A DNA stretch of 64,000 bases from contig NZ_BSTD01000002.1 in NCBI RefSeq assembly GCF_030269325.1, forward strand, positions 1,798,001 through 1,862,000, written 5' to 3'. The stretch comes from Amycolatopsis sp. NBRC 101858. Lineage in GTDB: Bacteria > Actinomycetota > Actinomycetes > Mycobacteriales > Pseudonocardiaceae. The notes beneath the pieces were generated by a model. The model searched no databases. It saw nothing but the letters and a program-made list of their open reading frames with translations, and had not been told where the DNA came from. The translations under genes and the position numbers were made by a program. Positions 53,566-62,081 of the stretch are shown piece by piece (positions within the stretch are counted from its first letter, which is position 1; each line of letters starts with the position of its first letter).

Positions 53566-54489
53566 ATGACCGCGCAGATCCCCCCGTGCTGGGCTCGGCT
53601 CGACAGCCACGCTCTCCTTGTGGCGCAAGCGATCGCGGCCGCCCTGCCCGCTCCCGTCCGCGAACTCGGCGCCGAAGCCGCGCGCGCGGTGCTGGCGAGC
53701 CCGCACGCCGGCGTCCCGCTCACACCACTCGCCCGGGTCGAGGAGCTCGCGGTGCCGACGCGTGCCGGACGGCTCCGCGCCCGCCGGTACCACGCACCGG
53801 CGTCGGGCAACGGCGTGCTGCTCTACCTGCACGGCGGCGGATTCGTCCTCGGGACGCTCGACGGCGCGGACGAGGCGTGCCGCGCCATCGCGGCCAGGTC
53901 GGGCTGGGACGTGGTCTCGCTGGAGTACCGGCTCGCACCCGAGCACCCGTACCCGGCCGCACTCGAGGACGCGATCGACGCGTTCGCCTGGCTCCGGGAG
54001 CACGGCGACCGGGTCGCCGTCGGCGGCGACTCCGCAGGCGGAAATCTCGCCGCCGCCCTGTGCCTGCACCTGCGCGACCACGACCTGGCTCCGCCGGTGA
54101 CCCAGATCCTCGTCTACCCGGCGGTCGACGACCGCTTCGCGACGCCGTCGTGGACCGAGTTCGCCGACGCTCCCGTGCTGACCACCGCCGACGCACGCTG
54201 GCTCTGGGAGCAGTACACCCGGGAAAGCACCGCCGTCATCGACGAGTACGCCGCGCCCATGAAGGCCGCCTCCCTGCACGACCTGCCGCCGGCCCTCGTG
54301 CTCACCGCCGAGGTCGACCCGCTGCGCGACGACGCGGAGGCCTACGCCGGGCGCCTGCGAGCTGACGGCGTACCAACGACTTCGGTCCGCTACGACGGCG
54401 TCTTCCACGGGTTCTTCACCGAGGTCGGCGCCTTCCCCCAGACGGACACCGCTCTCGACGACGTGGCACGACACCTCCGCGCCCATTGA
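53566..54489 (+). CDS. HSL-family alpha/beta-hydrolase (lactone/ester hydrolase candidate)
   Basis: 307 residues from the ATG at 53566 (AGGAAAGG upstream). Hormone-sensitive-lipase family: HGGGF at 89-93, GDSAGG at 154-159 with nucleophile Ser156, an Asp in AEVDPLRDDAEAYA and His in GVFHGFF. Caprolactone hydrolases (ChnC) that follow Baeyer-Villiger enzymes are in this family. The BVMO gene is the next gene downstream, with operator C between them. Ring opening of the BVMO product lactone is therefore a good hypothesis. Confidence 0.88.
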   Translation: MTAQIPPCWARLDSHALLVAQAIAAALPAPVRELGAEAARAVLASPHAGVPLTPLARVEELAVPTRAGRLRARRYHAPASGNGVLLYLHGGGFVLGTLDGADEACRAIAARSGWDVVSLEYRLAPEHPYPAALEDAIDAFAWLREHGDRVAVGGDSAGGNLAAALCLHLRDHDLAPPVTQILVYPAVDDRFATPSWTEFADAPVLTTADARWLWEQYTRESTAVIDEYAAPMKAASLHDLPPALVLTAEVDPLRDDAEAYAGRLRADGVPTTSVRYDGVFHGFFTEVGAFPQTDTALDDVARHLRAH

Positions 54490-54514
54490 CGGACGTCGCC
54501 TGGGTCTCTACTTT

Positions 54515-54545
54515 CTTAGTCATCCGACTCAGACCTTTGACTAGA
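54515..54545. promoter_or_regulatory. operator C of the catabolic regulon
   Basis: TTAGTCA (54516-54522), 15 bases, TGACTAG (54538-54544), aligned with operators A and B over 31 bases. It ends 11 bases before the BVMO start codon, so binding would block initiation or early elongation. Confidence 0.82.
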
Positions 54546-54556
54546 AGGCGGGGATC

Positions 54557-56221
54557 ATGACCGACAGCCCGACACCTGCCAGCCCCGTCGTCGACGTCCT
54601 GTGCGTCGGCGCCGGCTTCTCCGGCCTGTACGCCGCCTACCAGGCCCGCGAGCACGGCTGGACGTTCGCCGGTTTCGAGGCCGCGAGCGAGGTCGGCGGG
54701 ACGTGGTTCCTGAACACCTATCCGGGCGCGCGCTGCGACGTCGAGAGCATCTACTACTCGTACTCCTTCAGCGAGGAACTGCAGAAGGAGTGGACCTGGA
54801 GCGAGCGATTCGCGCCGCAGCAGGAAATCCTCCGCTACATCAACCACGTCGCCGACCGGTTCGACCTTCGCCGGTACTTCCGCTTCGGCACCAGGGTGGT
54901 GGCGGCGAACTGGCTGCCCGAAGAGAAGCTTTGGGAAGTAACGCTCGACTCCGGCGCCACCCGGCGGGGCCGCTACCTGCTGGCCGCCTCGGGCGGCCTG
55001 TCCACGCCGAAGGACGTCGACGTCCCCGGCCTGGAGAACTTCGCCGGCCTCGTCGTGTCGACCAGCCGCTGGAACGTCTCGCTCGACGACCTCGCCGGGA
55101 AGCGGGTCGCGGTGATCGGCACCGGATCGTCGGGCGTGCAGTGCATTCCGCTCATCGCCGAGGTGGCCGAGCACCTGACGGTGTTCCAGCGCACCGCCAA
55201 CTACGTCTTCCCGGCCCGCAACCGCCCACTGCCGCCCGAGGTCGTCGACGACACCAAGAGCCGCTACCCCGAAATCCGGCAGGAGTGCCGCTACTCCCCC
55301 GGCGGCATCCCGGACCGCCCGGTGACCGACCGCGCCTTCGACGTCTCCGACGAGGAGCGCCGCCGCCGCTACGAAGCGGCGTACGAGCGCAGCGGTTTCC
55401 TGGGCGTGGGCGCGGAATTCGCCGACCTGCTCGTCGACCTCGACGCCAACAAGACCGCGGCCGACTTCTTCCGGGGCAAGATCCACGAGATCGTCCACGA
55501 CCAGCGCACCGCGACGCTGCTGGAACCGCATTTCCCGATGGGCGCCAAGCGAAGCTGTTTCGGCACCGGCTACTACGAAACCTTCAACCGCCCCAACGTT
55601 TCCCTGGTCTCGCTGCGCGAGGAGCCCATCACGACGATGACCGCGGACAGCATCGTCACCGAGGCCGGGTCCTCCGAGGTCGACGCCGTCGTCCTGGCGA
55701 TCGGGTTCGACGCCTTCACCGGACCGCTCTTCGGGCTCAACGTCACCGTGCCCGGCCACGGCAGGCTGCAGGACGCCTGGCGCGACGGCGTCCGCACCTA
55801 CCTCGGCCTGCTGACCGCGGGCTTCCCCAACTTCTTCATGGTCGCGGGCCCGCAGAGCCCCGCGCTGGCCAGCAACGTCGTGATGACCATCGAGCAGGCG
55901 GTCGACTGGATCAGCGACCTGATCGCCCACGCGCGCGCCGGGGGCCACGAGGTCATCGAGGCCACGCCCGAGGGCCAGGACGACTGGGTGGGCATCGCGG
56001 AGTGGACGGTGAGCCAGACCCTCTACGCGACCACCGACTCGTGGTACCGCGGCTCCAACGTCGCGGGCAAGCCGTCGACGTTCATGGGCTACGTCGGCGG
56101 CGTCGGCCGCTACCGCCGGATTTGCGAGGAGATCGCGCGCCGCGGCTACCCCGGCGTCGCCCTCGACGGCTCCGCGGTGGCGAAGGGCATCGGCCGGATC
56201 GATGCGGAGGTCGACGGATGA
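54557..56221 (+). CDS. type I Baeyer-Villiger monooxygenase (cyclohexanone-monooxygenase-like)
   Basis: 554 residues. First FAD motif GAGFSG at 18-23, then VGGTWFLNTYPGARCD (typical of cyclohexanone/cyclopentanone monooxygenases) and the NADPH motif GTGSSG at 188-193. The family fingerprint FxGxxxHxxxW is present as F162, G164 and W172, but position 168 is Ser in place of His. It would insert oxygen beside a ketone to make an ester or lactone. It is the first gene of an operon with a hotdog protein and an amine oxidase, overlapping the next start by ATGA. The changed fingerprint residue may shift the activity. Confidence 0.9.
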   Translation: MTDSPTPASPVVDVLCVGAGFSGLYAAYQAREHGWTFAGFEAASEVGGTWFLNTYPGARCDVESIYYSYSFSEELQKEWTWSERFAPQQEILRYINHVADRFDLRRYFRFGTRVVAANWLPEEKLWEVTLDSGATRRGRYLLAASGGLSTPKDVDVPGLENFAGLVVSTSRWNVSLDDLAGKRVAVIGTGSSGVQCIPLIAEVAEHLTVFQRTANYVFPARNRPLPPEVVDDTKSRYPEIRQECRYSPGGIPDRPVTDRAFDVSDEERRRRYEAAYERSGFLGVGAEFADLLVDLDANKTAADFFRGKIHEIVHDQRTATLLEPHFPMGAKRSCFGTGYYETFNRPNVSLVSLREEPITTMTADSIVTEAGSSEVDAVVLAIGFDAFTGPLFGLNVTVPGHGRLQDAWRDGVRTYLGLLTAGFPNFFMVAGPQSPALASNVVMTIEQAVDWISDLIAHARAGGHEVIEATPEGQDDWVGIAEWTVSQTLYATTDSWYRGSNVAGKPSTFMGYVGGVGRYRRICEEIARRGYPGVALDGSAVAKGIGRIDAEVDG

Positions 56222-56598
56222 AGGTCGTCCACCAGCGCTACGTCGCCTACTCCGACGCCCACTACGCCGGAAACCTGGTCGACGGCGCATACAGCCTGAA
56301 GCTGTTCGGCGACGCCGGAACCCACCTGGCGATCCTGGGCGACGGCCACGAAAGCCTCTTCGCGGGCTATTCCGGCGTCGAGTTCCTCGCGCCGGTCCGC
56401 GGCGGCGACGTGATCGAGGTCGAGGCCCGCCTGGCCGCCAAGGGCACCCGCAGCCGGACGGTCGAGTTCGAGCTGCGCGTGATCTGCCGTTCCCTCGACG
56501 ACTCCGGCCGGGCCGAGGTCCTGGCCGAGCCCATCGTCGCGACCCGCGCCCGCGGCACGGGTGTCATCCCCGCCGATTTCGTCAAGGAGAACCGATGA
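56218..56598 (+). CDS. hotdog-fold protein resembling 3-aminobutyryl-CoA ammonia-lyase
   Basis: 126 residues. Hotdog fold with AYSDAHYAGNLVDGAYSLKL, FAGYSGVEFLAPVRGGDVIE and RSRTVEFELRVICRS. This arrangement, in particular HY-G-LVDGA followed by F-GY-VEFLAPV, recalls the beta-aminoacyl-CoA ammonia-lyase (Kal) of lysine fermenters more than a thioesterase. It would remove ammonia from a 3-aminoacyl-CoA and give an enoyl-CoA for the crotonase. The assignment rests on memory of the family and is moderate. It overlaps both neighbours by four bases. Confidence 0.65.
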   Translation: MKVVHQRYVAYSDAHYAGNLVDGAYSLKLFGDAGTHLAILGDGHESLFAGYSGVEFLAPVRGGDVIEVEARLAAKGTRSRTVEFELRVICRSLDDSGRAEVLAEPIVATRARGTGVIPADFVKENR

Positions 56599-57953
56599 AC
56601 ACCGTGCGAGAAGAGACCTGCGAGGTCGTGGTGGTCGGCGCCGGCATGGCCGGCCTGATGGCCGCGACCACCCTGGCCGACCGGGACGTCGTCGTCCTCG
56701 AAGCCACGGACCGCGCCGGCGGGCGCGTGGACTCCATCCGCCAGGGCGACTACTGGATCAATGTCGGCACCCAGTTCACCGAGGGCACCGGTCCCCTGAT
56801 CGACGCCCTGCACCGCCACCAGGTCCCGATGGGAACCCTGGAGGGGAAGTCGGTGGCGCTGGCACTCGGCGGGAAGCAGGTCGACACGTCCAACCCGTTC
56901 GCCCTGATGTTCCGGTCCCGGATGAGCCTGCTGGACCGCCTCGGGCTGGCGGCCGTGGGCACTCGCATCATCGCGAACGTTCCGTTCCTGGAGATGGCTT
57001 CCGACAACCGCTGGGCTAAGCGAGTCCGGGCGAAGCTCGACGCCCGCCGCGCCGACTTCGTGCTGCGCGGGGTCGCCTCGGACCTCGCCCGGACGATGGT
57101 CCGCTCGTGGTCCGGGCAGTGGATGGGGTGCGAGCCGGAAGAGACCGCGGCCACGCAGTTCGTCTACTCGATGGGCATCCTGCTGACCGACCCCGGGAAG
57201 GTCCCGAACCTCTCGCTGCCCGAAGGCGGCAACCAGACGCTGACCGACATCCTGAGCAAGGACCTCGGCGAGCGAATCAGGCTGAACTCGCCGGTGACGT
57301 CCCTGACCCGAACGGCCGACGGCGTGGTCGTGGAGTACACCGGCCCGGACGGCCCCGCGCGCCTGAACGCCCGGCGCGCCATCGTCGCGGTGCCCGCCGA
57401 CATCGCGGTCCGGATCCTCCGCGACCTGCCCCGGGAGTACCGCGAAGCGTTCGCCGACATCCGCTACGGCCGGTACGTGGTGGTGGGCTTCTTCACCCAC
57501 GAGGAAGGACCGCAGCGCTGGGACGACTACCTGGCCGTGTCGACGCCGGAGTTGTCGTTCCAGGCGATGTTCAACCACGCGGCCGCGGTGCGCCGGGGGA
57601 ACACGCGCAAGCCCGGCGGCGCCCTGGCTTGCTTCGCCGGCGGCGCCGAAGCCGACAAGCTGTTCGAACTCGGTGACGACGAGATCGTCGCCCGGTTCAC
57701 TGCGGATCTCCTGAAACTATACCCGGAGCTGAAGGGAAAGCTCGGCGAGGGCATCCTGCGCCGGCACCCGCGCGTCGTGCCGTTCTGGGCACCCGGCGGC
57801 CGGGCCTCGCTCGCGACGCTGCGCCAGAACCTCGGCCCCGTGCACTTGGCCGGCGACTACCAGCTCGACGTGCCGTCGCTGGCCGACGCGGCCAACTCGG
57901 GCCAGCAGGCCGCACACAAGGTACTGGCGAGCCTCACTCCCAACGAAAGGTGA
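56595..57953 (+). CDS. flavin-dependent amine oxidase
   Basis: 452 residues. The FAD motif VVVGAGMAGLMAA is at 12-24, with EATDRAGGRVDS completing the GG doublet and Arg signature of the monoamine-oxidase family. The substrate domain holds TQFTEGTGPLIDALHRH. The C-terminus has PVHLAGDYQLDVPSLADAANSGQQAA. Relatives oxidise polyamines, cyclohexylamine or protoporphyrinogen. In this context it would turn a primary amine on a ring into a ketone for the BVMO, as cyclohexylamine oxidase does. Its start overlaps the hotdog gene by four bases. Confidence 0.88.
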   Translation: MNTVREETCEVVVVGAGMAGLMAATTLADRDVVVLEATDRAGGRVDSIRQGDYWINVGTQFTEGTGPLIDALHRHQVPMGTLEGKSVALALGGKQVDTSNPFALMFRSRMSLLDRLGLAAVGTRIIANVPFLEMASDNRWAKRVRAKLDARRADFVLRGVASDLARTMVRSWSGQWMGCEPEETAATQFVYSMGILLTDPGKVPNLSLPEGGNQTLTDILSKDLGERIRLNSPVTSLTRTADGVVVEYTGPDGPARLNARRAIVAVPADIAVRILRDLPREYREAFADIRYGRYVVVGFFTHEEGPQRWDDYLAVSTPELSFQAMFNHAAAVRRGNTRKPGGALACFAGGAEADKLFELGDDEIVARFTADLLKLYPELKGKLGEGILRRHPRVVPFWAPGGRASLATLRQNLGPVHLAGDYQLDVPSLADAANSGQQAAHKVLASLTPNER

Positions 57954-57955
57954 CC

Positions 57956-58156
57956 ATGACCGCCACCCGCTCTCCCGCCCGTCAGGCGGACCGGCTCTAC
58001 CACGACCTGCTCTCCTCCGCCGAAACCCGCGAGGTACGCGACCGGGTCCGGAAGGTCGCGGCCGACGTCGTCGCGCCGGCGGCCTTCCGGATCGCGAACG
58101 GCGACGAGCGCGTCGACGGCTTCCCCCGCGACGTCTTCGGAGCGCTAGCAGGCTAG
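57956..58156 (+). pseudogene. N-terminal stub of an acyl-CoA dehydrogenase
   Basis: 66 residues from the ATG at 57956 (GAAAGG upstream). The sequence RQADRLYHDLLSSAETREVR, DRVRKVAADVVAPAAFRIAN and GFPRDVFGALAG is the first helical domain of an acyl-CoA dehydrogenase, normally about 380 residues. A stop follows at ALAG, exactly where the family would continue with LFRVPFPADVGG-like sequence. The rest is not found downstream, where the PucR gene begins after 34 bases. The gene was cut short by a deletion. Confidence 0.75.
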
Positions 58157-58190
58157 TCAGGCCGTCGCCGAGGAAGACGCAGCAGGCGAC

Positions 58191-59432
58191 GTGTGGCGTT
58201 ACAGTGCCACAGTGGACGCAGAATGGCCGCGACCGAGCCGACGCACCGCCGAGCTGATGCGGGACGTCGCCGAGTGCCTTCTGGCTTCGACGAACGTAGC
58301 GGTCGGCGAGGTGGTGGCCGCCGCCCACCGGGAGGCCGAGTACCGCGCACTGCTGGAAGACCCGCAGCTCGCGGCGGCCGACCGGCACATGAGCAAGGCT
58401 TACTTCAGGCACTGGTTGTCGGCCACGCTCCAGGACCCCGGGGCGCGAGTCGGGCCGTGCGTCGACCCGGAAGTCCTGCAGTTCGCACGCGACCTGGTGC
58501 GACGCCGCCTGGACATGCACGACCTCGGTTCGTGGCGGGGTGCCCAGCACGGGGCGTGGGAGCTGTGGGTCGACGCCTGCTTCGCGACGACTCCCGTCGT
58601 CGACGAGCTCCGCGACTTGATGAAGGTGTCCGAGCGGTCGATGACGACCTTCATCGACGATTCGATCGCGGCGCTCGACGAGTACGCCGAACAGGAACGG
58701 GCGGACCTCGCGCGGGGCGCCAGCGCCGAGCGGCACGCCACCGTCCAGCTCTTGCTCGAAGGTGCGCCGATCGGCCGGGCGCCGGCCGAATCGCGGCTCG
58801 GGTACGCACTGGCGGGCAGCCACGTCGCCGCGATCATCTGGAGCGACTCCGCCGACGAGGCCGCCGATCTCGACGCGGCCGCCGAGACGGTGATGAAGAT
58901 GTGCGGAGCCTCGCGCCGATTCACCTTGAACGCGAGCGCCACCGCGCTGTGGGTGTGGGTCCCGGCGGACACGGTCCCGTCGGCCGAGGCGGCGGAAGCC
59001 GGTCTGGACGGCCACCCGGGAATCCATGTCGCGTTCGGACGCTGCGGGCGGGATCTCGACGGTTTTCGCCGTAGCCACCTGGACGCCGCCGCCGCGCAGC
59101 GGTTGCTGGCGCGGATGGGCTCGGTGCGTCCTGTCGTCCGGTACGAGGACGTCGCGTTGGTGTCGGTGCTCACGGCCGACATGGCGCAGGCCGACCAGTT
59201 CGTGACCGACACTCTGGGCGACTTCGCGACTGCCGACCCGGTGCTGCGGCAAACGGTGCTGACCTATGTTCGGGAACGGTTCAACGGCTCCGCCGCGGCG
59301 GAGCGGATGTTCACGCACCGCAACACCATCGAGCGACGGCTGGCCCGCGCCGATCAGCTGCTGCCGGTGCCGCTCGCCGACAACGCCGCGAGCGTGGTCG
59401 CAGCACTCAAGCTGGTGCAGTTGCGGGACTGA
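58191..59432 (+). CDS. PucR/CdaR-type helix-turn-helix regulator
   Basis: 413 residues from a GTG; a second GTG at 58212 is possible. The N-terminal 160 residues are helical, the middle (about 185-300) contains a GGDEF-like degenerate domain seen in these regulators, and the C-terminus has the PucR helix-turn-helix (RQTVLTYVRERFNGSAAAER, MFTHRNTIERRLARADQLLP). PucR-type proteins activate catabolic operons. It lies between the two paralogous catabolic blocks and may respond to a CoA ester or acid of the pathway. Confidence 0.82.
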   Translation: MWRYSATVDAEWPRPSRRTAELMRDVAECLLASTNVAVGEVVAAAHREAEYRALLEDPQLAAADRHMSKAYFRHWLSATLQDPGARVGPCVDPEVLQFARDLVRRRLDMHDLGSWRGAQHGAWELWVDACFATTPVVDELRDLMKVSERSMTTFIDDSIAALDEYAEQERADLARGASAERHATVQLLLEGAPIGRAPAESRLGYALAGSHVAAIIWSDSADEAADLDAAAETVMKMCGASRRFTLNASATALWVWVPADTVPSAEAAEAGLDGHPGIHVAFGRCGRDLDGFRRSHLDAAAAQRLLARMGSVRPVVRYEDVALVSVLTADMAQADQFVTDTLGDFATADPVLRQTVLTYVRERFNGSAAAERMFTHRNTIERRLARADQLLPVPLADNAASVVAALKLVQLRD

Positions 59433-59484
59433 AGCCGATCACCTCCGCGGCGCTCGCTGTAGGCCTGGTCTCCTCCCAGGCCGA

Positions 59485-60954
59485 TCACAGGAGCAGGTCC
59501 GGCGAGTCGACCCCGACGACCCGATCTCCGCAGAACACCCGCACCGACTCCGCCGGTCCGTGCCCGCCGATACCGGACGGGCCCCAGAAGCTCTGGGCGG
59601 AGCCGTCGCCGAGATCGGCGAGCTTGGCGCCGTTGACCCGCACCTCGCCGGACATGACCCGGGCACCGATCGCGATCGCGCGGTCGGTGTCGGTGCCGAA
59701 CACATAAGCGTCCAGGCCCGACGGGTGCGCGTTGGCGGCGCGCAGCGCGTCCTCGTCCGAGTCCACGCCGTGCACGGAGACGACCGGCCCGAACAGCTCG
59801 GCGGTCGTGCGATCCGGGTCAGACCCGATCGCGAGCGTGGGAGACAGGAAGAAGCCCGCCAGCCCGGGCAGCTCTCCGGGCTGGTCGATCTCGGCACCGA
59901 GCCCGCGCAGGCCTTCGATCCGCTGGATCAGGGTCCGGTAGTGCGGTTCGTTGGCGATGGGGCCGATGTCGGAGTCCTCGTCGAGCGAGTGCCCGATCCG
60001 CAGCCGCGCGATGCGTTCGGCGAGGGCCTCTCGCAGGGGGTGCACCAGCCGGTGCGGTGCCAGGACCTTGCCCGGCCCCTCGCACCACTGGCCGTTGAGG
60101 TTCGTCATGCCGGCGAGGATGCCGTCGGCGGTCACGTCGAGGTCGGCGTCATCGAGCACGAGCACGGGGTTGTTGCCGCCGAGCTCGAGCTGGAGAACCT
60201 TGAAGTCCTCGGCCGCGGCGCGGGCGATGGCTCGACCGGCGCCCGGGCCGCCGGTGAAGGACACGACCTGGACCCGTCGGTCGCTCGTGAGCGCAGCACC
60301 GATGTCACCCGCGCCGTGCACGAGTTGCAGTGCACCGTCGGGCAGGCCGGCCTCGACGAAGCACGCGACGATGATCTGCGCGCTGGCGGGGGCGTGCTCG
60401 GACGGCTTGAGCAGCACCGGGCAGCCCGACGCCACGGCGCTGGCGACTTTCGCCGCCGGGATGAAGCTGGGGCCGTTCCACGGCGTGAGGATCGCGGCGG
60501 GCCCCCAGGGCACCCGGTGCAGCCGGACGTCGCGCCCGCCAGCAGCGAGCGCGGTGACGCGGGGAATCCGACGGGCCTCGGCAGCGGCGCCCCGGATCCG
60601 GGCGGGCAGGAAGGCGGCGAGCTTGCGGGTGGCGGTGATCGCCGTGCCGCTCGTGATCGCGTCGGTGCGGGCGATTTCCTCCAGCCGCTCCTCGACGTTC
60701 GCCGCGACCCGGTCGAGCGTCTCGGCCCGCTCGAGCCGGAAGTCCTCGCCGGCCCAGGCCAGCGCGTCGTAGGCGCGCTGTGCGTGCTGCAGCGCGCGCT
60801 CCAGGTCGGTGGACGAGGTGGCCACCGTGCGGTGCACCGGCTCACCCGTGTTCGGGTCGAGGTTCCACGCGTCGAGCTGTTGGCACGGCACCCACTCACC
60901 GGCGATGTAGCTCATCGGCTGCGCGAGCGACGGTGCCGGCGTCGGGGAGTTCAT
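59485..60954 (-). CDS. aldehyde dehydrogenase, copy 2
   Basis: 489 residues. Close relative of the enzyme at 45848-47293: the same WGPAAILTPWNGPSFIPAAK, LELGGNNP (general base Glu) and GQWCEGPGK (nucleophile Cys), and the same C-terminal FWGPSGIGGHGPAESVRVFC with a conserved ending. It differs mainly in the first 25 residues and surface positions. Order and spacing follow copy 1: its ATG overlaps the ADH stop by four bases. It may take a different chain length. Confidence 0.9.
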   Translation of the reverse strand: MNSPTPAPSLAQPMSYIAGEWVPCQQLDAWNLDPNTGEPVHRTVATSSTDLERALQHAQRAYDALAWAGEDFRLERAETLDRVAANVEERLEEIARTDAITSGTAITATRKLAAFLPARIRGAAAEARRIPRVTALAAGGRDVRLHRVPWGPAAILTPWNGPSFIPAAKVASAVASGCPVLLKPSEHAPASAQIIVACFVEAGLPDGALQLVHGAGDIGAALTSDRRVQVVSFTGGPGAGRAIARAAAEDFKVLQLELGGNNPVLVLDDADLDVTADGILAGMTNLNGQWCEGPGKVLAPHRLVHPLREALAERIARLRIGHSLDEDSDIGPIANEPHYRTLIQRIEGLRGLGAEIDQPGELPGLAGFFLSPTLAIGSDPDRTTAELFGPVVSVHGVDSDEDALRAANAHPSGLDAYVFGTDTDRAIAIGARVMSGEVRVNGAKLADLGDGSAQSFWGPSGIGGHGPAESVRVFCGDRVVGVDSPDLLL

Positions 60955-62081
60955 CGGGCCTCTTCCGCAGCAGGGTTGTCGGAACGGATCGGCATGGCGA
61001 CCACGATGCGGGTCACCTCGCCGGACTTCATCGCCTCGAAGCCCTCGTTGATCCGGTCGAAGTCGATGACCTCGGTGACCATCTCGTCGAGCAGCAACCG
61101 GCCGTGCTGGTACAGCCGGGCGAACTGGGCGATGTCCTCCCGCGCCTGCCCCGACCCCATATACGAGCCGATCAGGCGCTTCTCGCCGAAGAAGAAATCG
61201 GACGCGGGCAGGGGCAGCTCGGTGCCCTCGGGAGCGATGCCGACGAGGCAGGCCGTGCCGGCGGCGCGCACCACCTCGAGGGCGGTGGCCGCGGTGCGGG
61301 CGGATCCGACGGCCTCGAAGGAGTAGTCGACGCCGTCGCCCAGCAGGGTGCGCACCGCGGTGGCCAAGTCGTCGATGCCGCCGTTCAGGGTGTGGGTCGC
61401 GCCGTAGCCGCGGGCGGCGCTCAGCCGCTGCTCGTCGAGGTCGATCGCGACGATCGCGGACGCGCCCGCGAGCCGCGCGCCCTGGATGATGGCCGAGCCG
61501 ACGCCTCCGCAGCCGATCACGGCCACGGTGGAGCCGGGCCGCACCCGCGCCCCGCGGAAGACCGCGCCGACGCCGGTGATGACGCAGCACGACAGCAGGC
61601 AGCCGACCCGTGTGGACACGCCGTCGGGCAGCTTCACGGCGGCGTTCGCGCGCAGCAGCATGTGCTCGGAGAACGCGCCCAGGTCGCCGAGCCGGGCGAT
61701 CGGTGTCCCGTCGAGCAGGGTGTACGCGGGCCGCGAGCGGCGCCGGATCTCGTCGAGCCGCAGGCACTGTGTCGAACGGGCCGCGTTGCAGTTCGCGCAC
61801 TCGCCGCACGACGGGGTGAGCGCGCCGGTGACCTGGTCGCCTGGACGCAGGTCCGTGACGGCCGAGCCGACGGCTTCGACGATGCCTGCCACCTCGTGAC
61901 CGACCACCACCGGCAGCTCGGTGGCGACGGTGCCGGTGATGTAGTGCAGGTCGCTGTGGCACAGCCCGACGTGCGTGACGACGATCCGCACCTCGTGGGG
62001 TTCGGGATCATCGACGTGGATGCCGGTCAGCTCCAGGGGCTCGCCCACCTTCGTGAGCACGGCCGCGCGGGTGGTGATCAT
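60951..62081 (-). CDS. zinc-dependent alcohol dehydrogenase, copy 2
   Basis: 376 residues. Same zinc ligands as copy 1 (GLCHSD; GHE; CGECANCNAARSTQC) and NAD motif VIGCGGVGSAIIQGARLAGA, with an added C-terminal tail of about ten residues (PIRSDNPAAEEAR). The ATG overlaps the stop of the ligase-crotonase fusion (ATGA). The pair with the aldehyde dehydrogenase is conserved in both blocks. Confidence 0.9.
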   Translation of the reverse strand: MITTRAAVLTKVGEPLELTGIHVDDPEPHEVRIVVTHVGLCHSDLHYITGTVATELPVVVGHEVAGIVEAVGSAVTDLRPGDQVTGALTPSCGECANCNAARSTQCLRLDEIRRRSRPAYTLLDGTPIARLGDLGAFSEHMLLRANAAVKLPDGVSTRVGCLLSCCVITGVGAVFRGARVRPGSTVAVIGCGGVGSAIIQGARLAGASAIVAIDLDEQRLSAARGYGATHTLNGGIDDLATAVRTLLGDGVDYSFEAVGSARTAATALEVVRAAGTACLVGIAPEGTELPLPASDFFFGEKRLIGSYMGSGQAREDIAQFARLYQHGRLLLDEMVTEVIDFDRINEGFEAMKSGEVTRIVVAMPIRSDNPAAEEAR

